NCBI GenBank assembly: GCA_009746045.1
Contig: RPFO01000497.1
Coordinates: forward strand, 583,001-647,000
DNA: 64,000 bases
Reading direction: 5' to 3'
Source: Mesostigma viride
Taxonomy: Eukaryota > Streptophyta > Mesostigmatophyceae > Mesostigmatales > Mesostigmataceae
Shown here one piece after another: positions 55,073 through 64,000 of this stretch (position 1 is its first letter; every line of letters starts with the position of its first letter). Position numbers and translations under genes: made by a program. The notes under the pieces are model-generated. The model was given only the letters and a program-made list of their open reading frames with translations. It had not been told where the DNA came from and did no database searches.

Positions 55073-56362
55073 TCAAATGGCGTGCATCAGGGACCGCAGG
55101 GTGTCTTGCAGCAGCCAGCGCAGCTGAGGGTCGGAACATGCGATGTGGGCCCCCTTGTCGCTGACGCGCACGACACCCCGGAGGTTGCCCGGCAACGCGA
55201 CGTCAAGCACAAACAGCCCTGCAAAGTCCACCTCCGCACGCGGCCCCTGCTCATTCCCGCCGCCTGGCGGTGCATGCCCGGCAGTTGCCGCTGCTGAGGA
55301 TAGACCCCGTGAAGGCCCGCCACTTGTCACTCCCGTGGGAGTGCCATGGGAAGACGCATGGAGGGGTGAGGCCTGGTGGAGGCCAGTCGGCCGGGCTTTA
55401 CTATCACTCATGTGTGTATCCCACCGGGACATCTCCGTAATCCTAGCACCCGTCTCTCCCTCTCCTTGCCCACCATCCCCCCGGAGCGAGACATCCCTCA
55501 CGCCCCTGCGCGCGAGCGCTGACATCACCATGTCCGCCGATAACTGACCCCGCACACACAGCACGGGCGGCGGATGCTCTGCACCACGCCCTAGGCCCAG
55601 CTTTGCCGCCCGCCGGTCCCTGGAGGCCCCCTTGCGCCCCCCTGGCCCTGTGCCTCCTCCGGCTGGCCCGGCCACCTCGATTGCCTCGTCGAGCACCCCT
55701 GCCACGCGGGGCAGCGATCGGGTGCCCACGCGCGCGAGGTCCCCCAGACCAGGGTCCCTGGAGGCCAGCACGGCGCGCACGCGCGCGGCCCGCACCTGGC
55801 CCGCCCCAGCTAACCCCAGCTGGGGAGGGGCCGACGCAGTGGCAGCGGCTGGGGCGGATCTACCACTGGCTGGCAGCTGCCACTGCCTTGCGAGCTTGCT
55901 CGTCACCATCATGTGAACTCGGGGCGGTGCTGCGCCCGGCAGCTTGAACCGCACAGGGTGCAGGCTAGGGTATGCCATCAACGGGTCCAAGGACCGGTCT
56001 GCAGAGGAGGGGGGAAAATCGTTCTGTGCTTGGACGGATGACAGGTCAACAGTTTGCGCCTTGGGCTTCATGCTTTCGGTGCTAGCACAGTATGCATCGT
56101 GTTTAATGCTACCATGGTGCTTTACGTCATCATTGTGCTTTATGCTGGCAGCCGCGTCTGCTGGGCCACCGAGCGGCAGCGGGATGCCTTGGGCAGTCAT
56201 GGCGCGCAGGAGGGAGTCGGGCAGGGCGCAGCGGCCGGGGCTCAGGTGGGCCACCAACCTGGCCACCTGGTCCAGGTCCAGGGAGGTCTCCAGGGGGCAG
56301 CCCAGCACACGCATGGACATGGGCAGGAAGGGCGCCAGAGCTTGTTCCAGGTCCGGTAGACC
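55073..56362 (-). CDS. INTS9: INTS9 exon 7
   Basis: Acceptor ATTACTTCAG, stop TGA at 55073-55075. It begins GLPDLEQALAPFLPMSMRVL, GCPLETSLDLDQVARLVAHL, aligning with the EALAPYQPLAMK...CPIDTRLNF region of animal INTS9. A long low-complexity insertion follows. The last about 90 residues (GQLSADMVMSALARRGVRDV, GLFVLDVALPG, HIACSDPQLRWLLQDTL) correspond to the C-terminal dimerisation domain. Confidence 0.88.
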   Translation of the reverse strand, partial: GLPDLEQALAPFLPMSMRVLGCPLETSLDLDQVARLVAHLSPGRCALPDSLLRAMTAQGIPLPLGGPADAAASIKHNDDVKHHGSIKHDAYCASTESMKPKAQTVDLSSVQAQNDFPPSSADRSLDPLMAYPSLHPVRFKLPGAAPPRVHMMVTSKLARQWQLPASGRSAPAAATASAPPQLGLAGAGQVRAARVRAVLASRDPGLGDLARVGTRSLPRVAGVLDEAIEVAGPAGGGTGPGGRKGASRDRRAAKLGLGRGAEHPPPVLCVRGQLSADMVMSALARRGVRDVSLRGDGGQGEGETGARITEMSRWDTHMSDSKARPTGLHQASPLHASSHGTPTGVTSGGPSRGLSSAAATAGHAPPGGGNEQGPRAEVDFAGLFVLDVALPGNLRGVVRVSDKGAHIACSDPQLRWLLQDTLRSLMHAI

Positions 56363-59300
56363 CTGAAGTAATGTGGAAAAGAGGAGCAGTACAAAAGGGA
56401 GAGCGGTGCGAGAGAGCGGTGGAAAAGGGATGGGCAGATCAAGGAAGGGGATGAGATGGAGGGGTTGCGTGGGGTGGGTGGGGCGAGACATGTCATCTTC
56501 AACAGAAAGATTGTGGCATTGAGACGTGAGGAGAATGCCAGATATGAGGTGCTTACGATCATGGGCGACCTTATCCTTGTTGTAAAGCCCATAGTAGTAA
56601 AGCTTTTACCCACCCAGCGTTTAGTTGCCTCAAGCAGAGTAAAGTAAAGTTGTTACTGGAGCGTATAGCCACCTCAGGTTAAGTTATTGATTACAACTGC
56701 CATCCCATATACAGAAGCAATGCCCAAAACATGTCTGTGGTCCCATCCCTTCGTTCTCGCCCGCCGCAGCTTCCCACACATGCCAGGAGTGTCCCCACGC
56801 TGGCTGCTACCCCCCCAAGGATGGCCCCATGCTGGCTGCTAGCCCCCCAAGCACGTCCCCACGCTGGCTGCTACCCCCCCAAGCACGGCCCCACGCTGGC
56901 TGCTACCCCCCCAAGCACGGCCCCATGCTGGCTGCTGGCGCCCCGCAACACACAGCCAGCAAACAAGCGAACAAGACAGCCTGTGGTGCTAGTGGAAGCA
57001 CCAAAGTGAGCCGGCCATGATGGAAACCACCACACCTCTGTGGCCAGCAGGGCACAGCGAGGGTTCGACCGCCAGCGCTCGAGCAGGGTAACAGAAGCAC
57101 CCTGCCGCAGCCAGGGGCCGCCTCCCGCCAGCACAACACAAGGTTCCCGCCATACGCCCCTGCGTGCAAACGACACGCAAACAGCACCGATCGGAACCAC
57201 GAGGGCAGCCCAAGCATGACAGCCATGGTGGCATCCCCAGCAAGGCTCTGAAAAAATGCCGTGGCACCATGTAGCACAGAGAAATGCTGCGACTCCTTTT
57301 TTGTCCCTGGTAAATGCCCTAGCGATATCCCTGTAGCGAGTGAGGAGGGATGAAGCAAGCGATGGTGCCATGGAGGACGGATGAGGCAAGCGATGGTGCC
57401 ATGGAGGACGGATGAGGCAAGCGATGGTGCCATGGAGGAGGGATGAGGCAAGCGATGGTGCCATGGAGGAGGGATGAAGCAAGCGATGCTGTGATGGAGG
57501 AGGGATGAAACGAGCGATGCTGTGGCAGAGGGTCAATGCTGGGAAAGCCTCCTACACCTGCAGCACCATGCCTGCAACATCCCACACAGGAAGACAATGC
57601 GCGATGAGGGCACTGGGAATTGATCTGCGGATATTCCCCTAGGCTGCCTCAGGGCCACCCTATTGTCTGAAGGGGTGGGATGGATTCCTGAGTTCTGAGC
57701 CCCCCTAGATCTCCATGCACCCAAAATGGCTCTGAAGCCAAATCGCTCTTTTTGGCGCGTAGTAGTACATCATCATATCCTTAAGTTGCCTTGAGGCCCC
57801 ATGATGCCTTAATCATCATTTGCAATCATCATTCCCGAGTAGAACCCTAATAGCATCCGTGCCATGGCCCCGAGGATCAGCAAGAAACATACCAGTTGGA
57901 CAAGACATCAGCAAAGAACATACAAGTTAGACAAAGAAAAAGCTAGCAGGCGCGCACCCAGGACTCATCGCGCCCAGTCAATGTCCTAATCGTATCGTCG
58001 ACAAACCCTAGCAGCAACCTCATAACACCAAATCGTATCCTCGACAAACCCTAGCGGCAACCTCATAACACCAAATCGTATCCTCGACAAACCCTAGCAG
58101 CAACCTCATAACACCAAATCGTATCCTCGACAAACCCTAGCAGCAACCTCATAACACCAAATCGTATCCTCGACAAACCCTAGCAGCAACCTCATAACAC
58201 CAAATCGTATCCTCGACAAACCCTAGTGACACCCGGACAACACCACTTGCAGGCGCGCACCGTAGGGTCGCTGCGTCCAGCCCCGCCGCCACATGCAGCA
58301 GCCCCCGCCGCGCCATGTCCACATGGCTGAAGGGCGGCTGCGGAGCAAACACCGTCTCGCTCCAGGGGGGTGCCAGCCACTCGCACACGGTGGCCGCGTA
58401 CGCCAGCACCTTGTGCGCGCAGGGGGACACCAGGAAGACGGGCACGTCCCTGCCAGGCAAGGGGGGAGGGGGGAGAAACGGAGGAGGGGAAGGGGGAGAA
58501 AGGCAGCAGAGGTTGTCAGGTGAATGACTAGAGAAAGATGTTTAAAGCGCGTGCCTCTACGGAAAGAAACATAGTTTCTATTGAATTATTCTCACCCACT
58601 TTGCATGTGATAGACGGCATGATGTGAACTGAACGCAAACGGTGGTCTCGTGATCGCTGCTATGTACATTCTTAGCAGCCGCAGTGAATACACACGCACA
58701 CATCCACAGCTCCAACTGGACTTGCATGCTAGCCTCTGGCCTTGCAACCCGTGCTTTCCCTAGTCGAATTCCCTAAAGGGGGCCGACCCCGCTGCGCACA
58801 CATGGACAAACTCTACATACACGTCGGCAGGTAGACAGCCGCAGAGCGTGGCGCAACAACCAAGAGCGACCACAAGCCAACGATAGCCAGGTAGACAGGA
58901 AAAATACACGGAGAATCTTCTAGTCCATGGCCTTGTTTTCATTTCTCCAGTAAAGCTGTTTGAGATTAAGGCCCTGCACTCTCGCGCCCGCCTTTGCAAA
59001 TTCCGATTACGCAACCCACCCTTCCTGAACCCACCATTTGCCTCCCTGGGCGGCGCCCCTCAGGTGGCGGTAGACGGTACCCAGCACGTCCAGCACATCG
59101 CCCGCGCGCTCCATGGTGACGGGGAGTAGAATGCAGCCACCCGCGGTGACGCTCGCCAGCACAGCGCGCCCGATCCAGTCCAGCGCGTCGCTGCGGCTGC
59201 GGGGGGCGTGCGCCAGTATTTCTATCGAAACAGAGGCAGAGGCATCCCCTGAGGCCGATGACCCAGGATCGTGTCCCTTTAAAGGGCCGGCACGGTCTGT

Positions 59301-62300
59301 GCCCACACAAGCACCGGTAGGCCTGCCAGGATCCGCCGCCCCCATCCTGCCAAGTGGCCCCTCCAGGGCGCCCATTTCTCTAGATGTCGCCGGTGCCATT
59401 CCCCGTCTTCGCTTGGACTCCCGGGCTTCCAACTCCTCACCAGCAGATGCGCTCCCACCGGCATGTCCCTGTCCCCCGTCCCCACCCTCCTGGTGACCTG
59501 CCAACGTCACCGCCGCACCCAAGTGGCCAGTGCCAGCAGCGTCACCTGTGGTGATGATGGCGGTGGTGATGGTCGAGCCATTATGGCTGTTGTCACGGTC
59601 AGAGGGACCATGCGCTCCCATGCCACCATCCCCACGTCCCTCCGCGACAGGAGAGGCATCCGAGGCACGTAAACCAGCTATACCAGAGACACTGCCAGCG
59701 TTAACAACTCCAATCGGGGTCTGCCTCCCATCTGCTGGTAGACTCGATTGTCGGGCACCATCGCCAGCGGTCGCGGGCAAGAGGTGCCCCTCCGATGCCA
59801 GGCGTGCCGCTGCAGCCATCTGGGACGTGACAGCTGGCGTGGACAGGCACGAAGAGCTCAGGAGCAAGGCGTCGAGGCGCATGAGGGGTGGCGCGTGGAG
59901 CGGGGCGGCGTGGCTTGGGGTCAGCGAGGCGGAGCCCAGGTGGGCCACCTGCGGGGGGGCAGCCAGTTGAAGGCGCAGGGGTTGGAAGAGGATGTCCGTG
60001 AGGGGCTTTGTCATCGCACAAAAACAATAGCCGTCGATTCACGCAAGAGCACAGATTGAGACAAGACTCTTCATGAGCACATGGGGTTTAAAAACAAGCC
60101 TAGCTTACGTGGCGCTGCACTACTCTTCATGGACACCATGGCAAGCTCCCATGCTTAAATTGTGCCAAGTGGTAGCTTCCGCAGCAAGATGGGTAGGGCA
60201 TGCCAACACCTAGCTGGCTCACGGGGTCCCACTGCAAAGTGCAAACGTGGGTGGGACTATGATTATATAAAACCCACCTTCCGGCCCTGGGCCTCCAAGA
60301 GCCATGTGCAGGAGCCAATACCGTCGCCTCCCGCAAACGGGGTCGCTTCCACGCTGCCACCCAGCAGCACCTTCTCTCCATACCGCAGTGTGGTGACCTG
60401 CAGAGCAGGAGGGGCCGCCACGTGAGGCAGTCGAGACGGAGGAAAACACATCCGTGGGTGGAAACTAATGGATAGAGGCAGGGCCGCAGGATACAGAATC
60501 TCAACACAGGCACAGCATTGCAGCACAGATTTGGATGATGATCCTACGTGCATGTACGTGGCATGTAGTATGAGCGTTTCATATGACAGTATGAGCGTTT
60601 CATATGACCATGTGAGACGGGCGTGTGGTACTAGACAAGGCAGGCACCGTGAGGAAAGAGCGCAGGGGGTGGCGGGGGGGGGCAGGAGACGAGGGAAGGC
60701 TAGCAAGTGGCATGGCTGGATGAAACGTGGCAGGGACAGAGGAGCACACAGTACATGACACACTTCCTCCGTTCTCCATGAGAAAACAGCGAGCGGTGAA
60801 ATGCACGCAGCGCAGTGCAGGCAGTGACAGCGCGGTTTAGGCTTTAAAATGCCCTCATATAGTATAATAAGAATCATCGTAGACCATAACATGGCAAGAC
60901 CTGGCGGCATCTCTCTGCATATCAGGCCCTCTGAGTAAACTGAAGCAAGCAACCGTCCCCGCCTGATCTCAACGCGTGAGCAGGGACGCATCATCTCAAC
61001 ATGCATCGTGGCACCACCAAGCTAAACATGAAGCGATTCACCCACTCACCCTCCGCATGCACTCCCTGGCCTCCTCCTCAGAATAGAGCTCGTGCAGCCC
61101 TGCAGCCCTGCCAAGACCCGCAACCGCTTGCCCCGCCCACAGCGGTGACGGCCACCCCGCCGCCATCGCCCCCGCCAATGCCTCCCTCAGCGTCGCATCG
61201 TCTCCGTAGAGACCCTGGCCACCCCCCTGACACCCTGGCAGCTCATCATGCCCCTGGGATCGCACCGCAGACACGTCTCCCTCGAGGTGGTCGCTGTAAG
61301 GAGGGACGCGGGGCAGTTTTGCTGACACGCCTCTCTCCCCACTGCGATCCCCACAGTGATAGGAGCGCCCGGCATGCAATTCACCCAGACCATGGTAGGC
61401 TGTGGGCGCGACACCATTGCTGCGCAATGTCGCGGTTGCTGGTGTGGTGCCCATAGTGGCATCGCCCGTGTCGTACGCTAGCAGTTCGTCCATCGCCAGC
61501 TGGCCCAGCTGCCAGCTTGGCTCCGTTGCATAGATCTGCCAACAACAACATGGGCATCAAAGCCAAGGTCGTTATAAAAGTGTCGTTAAAACAAAGGTCC
61601 ACGTTACAGGTCCTCACAGCAAAAGACCACGGGGGATAAGAGGAGGTAATGAACAGGCTGCCTGTGGGAAGAAGCTACAGTGTACGGTGGGATGCCACTC
61701 AGGGCACGTGGATTGTAGGGTCAAACTGCGGGTGTACTTTCTGGAGCATCTTCCATGCACGCAGCATGGAATATGCTGAGTGCATCCATGGAAGGTTCAA
61801 GGCGAATACATGAAAGGAAGAGAAATGAGACAGGTGCTAAGGGCACGACGGGGCCTTGTGCTGAGCCCAGTGTCCAAGGCCGTGGCCATTTTGCTGTCAT
61901 GTGTAACGTCTAATTGAAAGTGTCAAGGCAGCAAGGTCGCGCGCCTGCTGACACAGGCATGGGGCCACCACACCACCTTAAAGGGCCAACCTAGCACTTC
62001 GTCATAATATAGTTTTACAAGGTTTTCATACTTCATTCACAATCGAGAAGCAATTGTGTGCACGCAACTGTACTTGTTACGGACAGCAAAAGCAGCAGCA
62101 AACAAACCGTCTGTTACGGACAGCAAAAGCAGCAGCAAACAAACCGTCTGTTACGGACAGCAAAAGCAACAGCAAACAAACCGTCTGTTACGGACAGCAA
62201 AAGCAATAGCAAACACACCGTCTACATTTCCCAAGGCGACACAAAGCCTCCTTCACACCTCATCCTCGGCCCTCGCTTCCCGCCAGCAGCTTCCGTCTCC

Positions 62301-63162
62301 TGGTTCAACCGCGGCCACAACGACAACAACGCACCTTGCCGCGAAAGTCAGGGTCCCTGGTCAGGTACGGGAGCGCCAGCAAGCCCCTGGTGGACGTCAC
62401 CAGCACTGCGGCAAGCGACCCCACATCCACCGCCTCCAACAGGGGGGCAGCGTACACCAGCCTGCGACGCTCCAACAGGATACATGGTGGCGATGGCCCC
62501 CCTGGCATGCTATCCACCTGCCACACAGGCAGAGCCTCCCCGCACTGGACTACCCTATCAGGCTCCCGCATCATACCGGCTGTCTGCGCGCAGTTCGCAG
62601 GGTGCCCTGGTGCGGCCCCATGGAACATGTCCCTCTCCCTCTCTGTGTGGCCGTTCCTCTCTGCGCTGCCACTGGGAGCACACACCCTGGGGGAGCAAGA
62701 GCCTCCTCCGGGTGCCCGCTCCTCCCCTTGTCCCATGCTGCACGCCGCGCCATGGGGCGCATCCAGCCCTGGGCCACCACCCAGGGGGTCCTCAGGTCTC
62801 TGGGAGGCACCTAAGGCTGACTCACGGCACTCGTCTGCTGGCAACGTGACAGCCAACTTCTCTGCTTTTGATGCGACCGATGACAGCGGCGGCTGGGCCG
62901 TGACAGTAGAACCTGGTTGTGACGTGACAGGCGGTGCACCTGGTTGTAGCGTCACAGCCCAGCCACCGCTGCCATCAGTGCGTTGCTCCACCCGGCCCCT
63001 GGATGGGACCCTACGCAGCCGGTGTGGCTGGCCCGACAGCACAGGGGAGGGTGCCGGCAGGCAGTGCAATGTGGTGCGCTGGTCCAGGGAGCAATCCAGG
63101 AGGATGTCGACGCCACCCAGGCGGAGCAGCAGTGCGCGGGCACTCCCCACGTCCAGGCGCAT
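55073..63162 (-). CDS. INTS9: Integrator complex subunit 9 (seven exons)
   Basis: Exons (5'->3' on the minus strand): 62335-63162, 61050-61535, 60278-60397, 59035-59948, 58222-58449, 57036-57159, 55073-56362, all GT-AG and phase-consistent, about 1,330 codons. INTS9 is the inactive metallo-beta-lactamase/beta-CASP partner of the INTS11 endonuclease in the Integrator complex, which cleaves nascent snRNA and promoter-proximal transcripts. Hallmarks in order: DILLDCSLDQ; LAAVLVTSTRGLLALPYLT; IYATEPSWQLGQLAMDELLA; KVLLGGSVEATPFAGGDGIG; HLGSASL; VPVFLVSPCAHKVL; PCVVLAGGGPWLR; LGCPLETSLDLDQVARLVAH; and the C-terminal INTS11-binding-type region ending in CSDPQLRWLLQDTLRSLM. The HxHxDH metal site is absent, as expected for INTS9. 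It is about twice the usual length (about 650) because of Gly/Ser/Pro-rich insertions. Confidence 0.88.
56363..57035 (-). other. INTS9 intron 6 with a CCCCCAAGCA minisatellite
   Basis: From about 56785 to 56955, units of about 30 bp containing GCTGGCTGCTACCCCCCCAA repeat about five times, with length variation in the C run. Confidence 0.8.
57036..57159 (-). CDS. INTS9: INTS9 exon 6
   Basis: 124 nt. It encodes GVWREPCVVLAGGGPWLRQG then ASVTLLERWRSNPRCALLAT, aligning with the beta-CASP stretch [20 protein letters not shown] of animal INTS9. Acceptor TTTGCACGCAG, donor GTGTGG. It joins ..ATE to GLPD in phase 0. Confidence 0.8.
57350..57520. repeat. 31-bp minisatellite in INTS9 intron 5, about 5-6 copies
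   Basis: Units GATGAGGCAAGCGATGGTGC plus CATGGAGGACG repeat with small changes. Confidence 0.9.
57986..58231. repeat. 43-bp minisatellite overlapping the exon 5 donor
   Basis: CCCTAG recurs at 58006, 58049, 58092, 58135, 58178 and 58221 (period exactly 43). The copy at 58221 contains the inferred donor of INTS9 exon 5 (minus-strand GG/GTTTGTCGAG), so every repeat carries a copy of that splice site. Each unit also contains a telo-box-like AAACCCTA. Confidence 0.9.
58222..58449 (-). CDS. INTS9: INTS9 exon 5
   Basis: Acceptor TTGCCTGGCAG. It encodes DVPVFLVSPCAHKVLAYAAT, VCEWLAPPWSE and PQPPFSHVDMARRGLLHVAA, matching [20 protein letters not shown]...PEPPFPHAEL. The 3' boundary is inferred from phase: only GG/GTTTGT gives the phase 2 needed by exon 6. 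Confidence 0.8.
59035..59948 (-). CDS. INTS9: INTS9 exon 4
   Basis: Acceptor CCCCCCCGCAG, donor GTGGGT in phase 2. It starts VAHLGSASLTPSHAAPLHAP and ends GDVLDVLGTVYRHLRGAAQG. Between them about 200 residues of Gly/Ala/Ser/Asp-rich insertion separate two conserved beta-lactamase-fold segments. Confidence 0.85.
60278..60397 (-). CDS. INTS9: INTS9 exon 3
   Basis: 120 nt, phase 0-0. VTTLRYGEKVLLGGSVEATP then FAGGDGIGSCTWLLEAQG, aligning with the [20 protein letters not shown] region. Confidence 0.9.
61050..61535 (-). CDS. INTS9: INTS9 exon 2
   Basis: 486 nt, phase 0-0, acceptor GTTGGCAG, donor GTGAGT. It starts IYATEPSWQLGQLAMDELLA and ends LHELYSEEEARECMRR (the W..YT..EV..ALSKIQ region of animal INTS9). 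The middle is a lineage-specific insertion. Confidence 0.9.
62076..62224. repeat. 37-bp minisatellite in INTS9 intron 1, 4 copies
   Basis: The unit TGTTACGGACAGCAAAAGCA plus GCAGCAAACAAACCGTC repeats four times with few changes. Plus-strand frames across it are open by chance. Confidence 0.95.
62335..63162 (-). CDS. INTS9: INTS9 exon 1
   Basis: The first codons are MRLDVGSARALLLRLGGVDI, then LLDCSLD, matching the MKL...ILLDC start of INTS9. ATG follows directly on CTCCCCCAG, so a 5'-UTR intron may end just before it. The frame is also open upstream to 63258, but the family alignment favours 63162. It ends LLALPYLTRDPDFRGK at donor GTGCGT. About 160 residues of Gly/Ser/Thr-rich insertion separate the two conserved ends. 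Confidence 0.88.
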
Positions 63163-63258
63163 CTGGGGGAGAGGGAGCAGCGGGAAGTGGCAGGTGGCAG
63201 CCAGGTGGGGGGGCATTAATAATGTTGGTTGGATAGTAATGGCTTTATGTCCACGCAC

Positions 63259-64000
63259 ACCTGCGGAAGCTTGCAGTGGGAAGTATACGGAGCAAATAGT
63301 AACAGTAAATTAGTGGCCAATGTTGCTTTCATTGTTGTGACGTTAACGTTTGCATAGCCCGTGCCCACCACGTTGCACGTTGTTATTGTCTACCACAGGA
63401 TGATGTGCACTAAAGTAGTTCACGACAATTACTCTACAGTACCATCCCTTTCGCTATGAAAGACGTTATTTTAAGCCAACTGCGCCAAATCTTCAGCTCG
63501 ACCACGTAATTTGCTTCAAGCGCCGCAGCATAGAGATAGTAAGTTCCTTCTTTGTTAACATGCAATCCAGGTGACCGTCATATTTCAGACAACAGGACAG
63601 TGACAGTAAAACGGGCTCTTCAAAGAGAGTACAACCTACCCAGCCACCCACCCACCTTGCTAGGCGTATTAAAAAAAAGGTGTCCGTCACGGTCACGTAA
63701 CGCAGTCCAGGGAGGGAAAATGCCGCGAGCGTGAAGCAATCAAAACCTGACAATGCACGGGAGATGTACCGGTGCGGTGAGAGTAACCCTAGTAGTAGTA
63801 AGTGCCGACGGTCGCCCGCCCAGACTAGGGAGCACACCCAAAAATCCTACCAAACATCCCCTCACATTTCCGCGGAACTGGCCCCACACAAGTTTAAATG
63901 TATACACTACTTCAAGTGGGCTAGCGCAAGCCCACGACGCCCCATTATCAAGCGAGATGTTGACGAATTGCGTCGAAGTCCCACTGAAGTACTCACAAGG
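63259..64000. other. right edge, upstream of INTS9
   Basis: Probably the promoter and 5' flank of INTS9, possibly with a further gene beyond. No motif, splice structure or repeat is recognised. Confidence 0.35.

Noticed and set aside
62056-63313. Plus-strand frames of 252-325 residues opposite INTS9 exon 1
   Set aside because: GC-rich antisense shadow. The minus strand carries the INTS9 motifs.
63493-63837. 114-residue minus-strand frame upstream of INTS9
   Set aside because: No family resemblance or splice signals in phase with INTS9 exon 1; treated as flank.

Overview
The window is nuclear DNA of a eukaryote, most likely a green alga (Chlorophyta in the broad sense). The evidence is spliced genes with GT-AG introns, plant-type leucine-rich repeats (NQLSGTIPPEL), SPPPP/NPPPP hydroxyproline-type repeats, a Big_19-like domain, an interstitial run of the Arabidopsis-type telomere repeat TTTAGGG, and a full set of simple repeats and transposon debris. 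I cannot name the species. All exon models come from reading the sequence: open frames, splice signals, intron phase and remembered family motifs. No alignment or transcript data were used.

Region 1 (about 1-35.6 kb, minus strand) holds a very large cell-surface gene, cut by the left edge. Read 5'->3' on the minus strand it contains an LRR N-cap (34.3 kb), seven small LRR exons, an LRR C-cap exon, a Cys-rich exon and a 26-residue proline linker (22.9 kb). A second copy of the same module follows: N-cap at 21.7 kb, about 19 LRR exons, C-cap at 12.2 kb and Cys exon at 10.4 kb. Then comes a 5.3 kb proline-rich exon (9146-3830) with a globular tail, a Big_19-like domain split over two exons (2.7-1.9 kb), and a GHLQ...PW membrane-protein-like segment (1.2-1.0 kb). 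Intron phases agree through this chain, so one giant gene is more likely than two adjacent genes, although two genes cannot be excluded. The LRR exons are phase 2-2 cassettes of 72 nt, amplified locally in the second module. A LINE fragment, a foldback element, minisatellites and a long GGT run lie in the introns.

Region 2 (35-38.8 kb) has the telomere-type repeat, ACG/ACT microsatellites and a possible signal-peptide exon (37579-37714).

Region 3 (38.8-47.7 kb, plus strand) is a nine-exon gene in which all exon phases agree: an N-terminal LOTUS/OST-HTH-like domain, low-complexity linkers, a long coiled coil and an acidic tail. Two exons at 48.2-49.5 kb encode a Cys/His-rich domain resembling RIN13-type plant proteins. 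They are either the next gene or an alternative 3' end.

Region 4 (49.6-54.5 kb) is a transposon-rich gap between convergent genes. It includes a piggyBac-like TTAA/CCC non-autonomous element, another TIR element, dispersed repeats, a perfect hairpin and a tRNA-like/SINE-like stretch.

Region 5 (55.07-63.16 kb, minus strand) is a complete seven-exon gene for Integrator subunit 9 (INTS9), a catalytically degenerate metallo-beta-lactamase/beta-CASP protein. It carries large low-complexity insertions and minisatellites in several introns.
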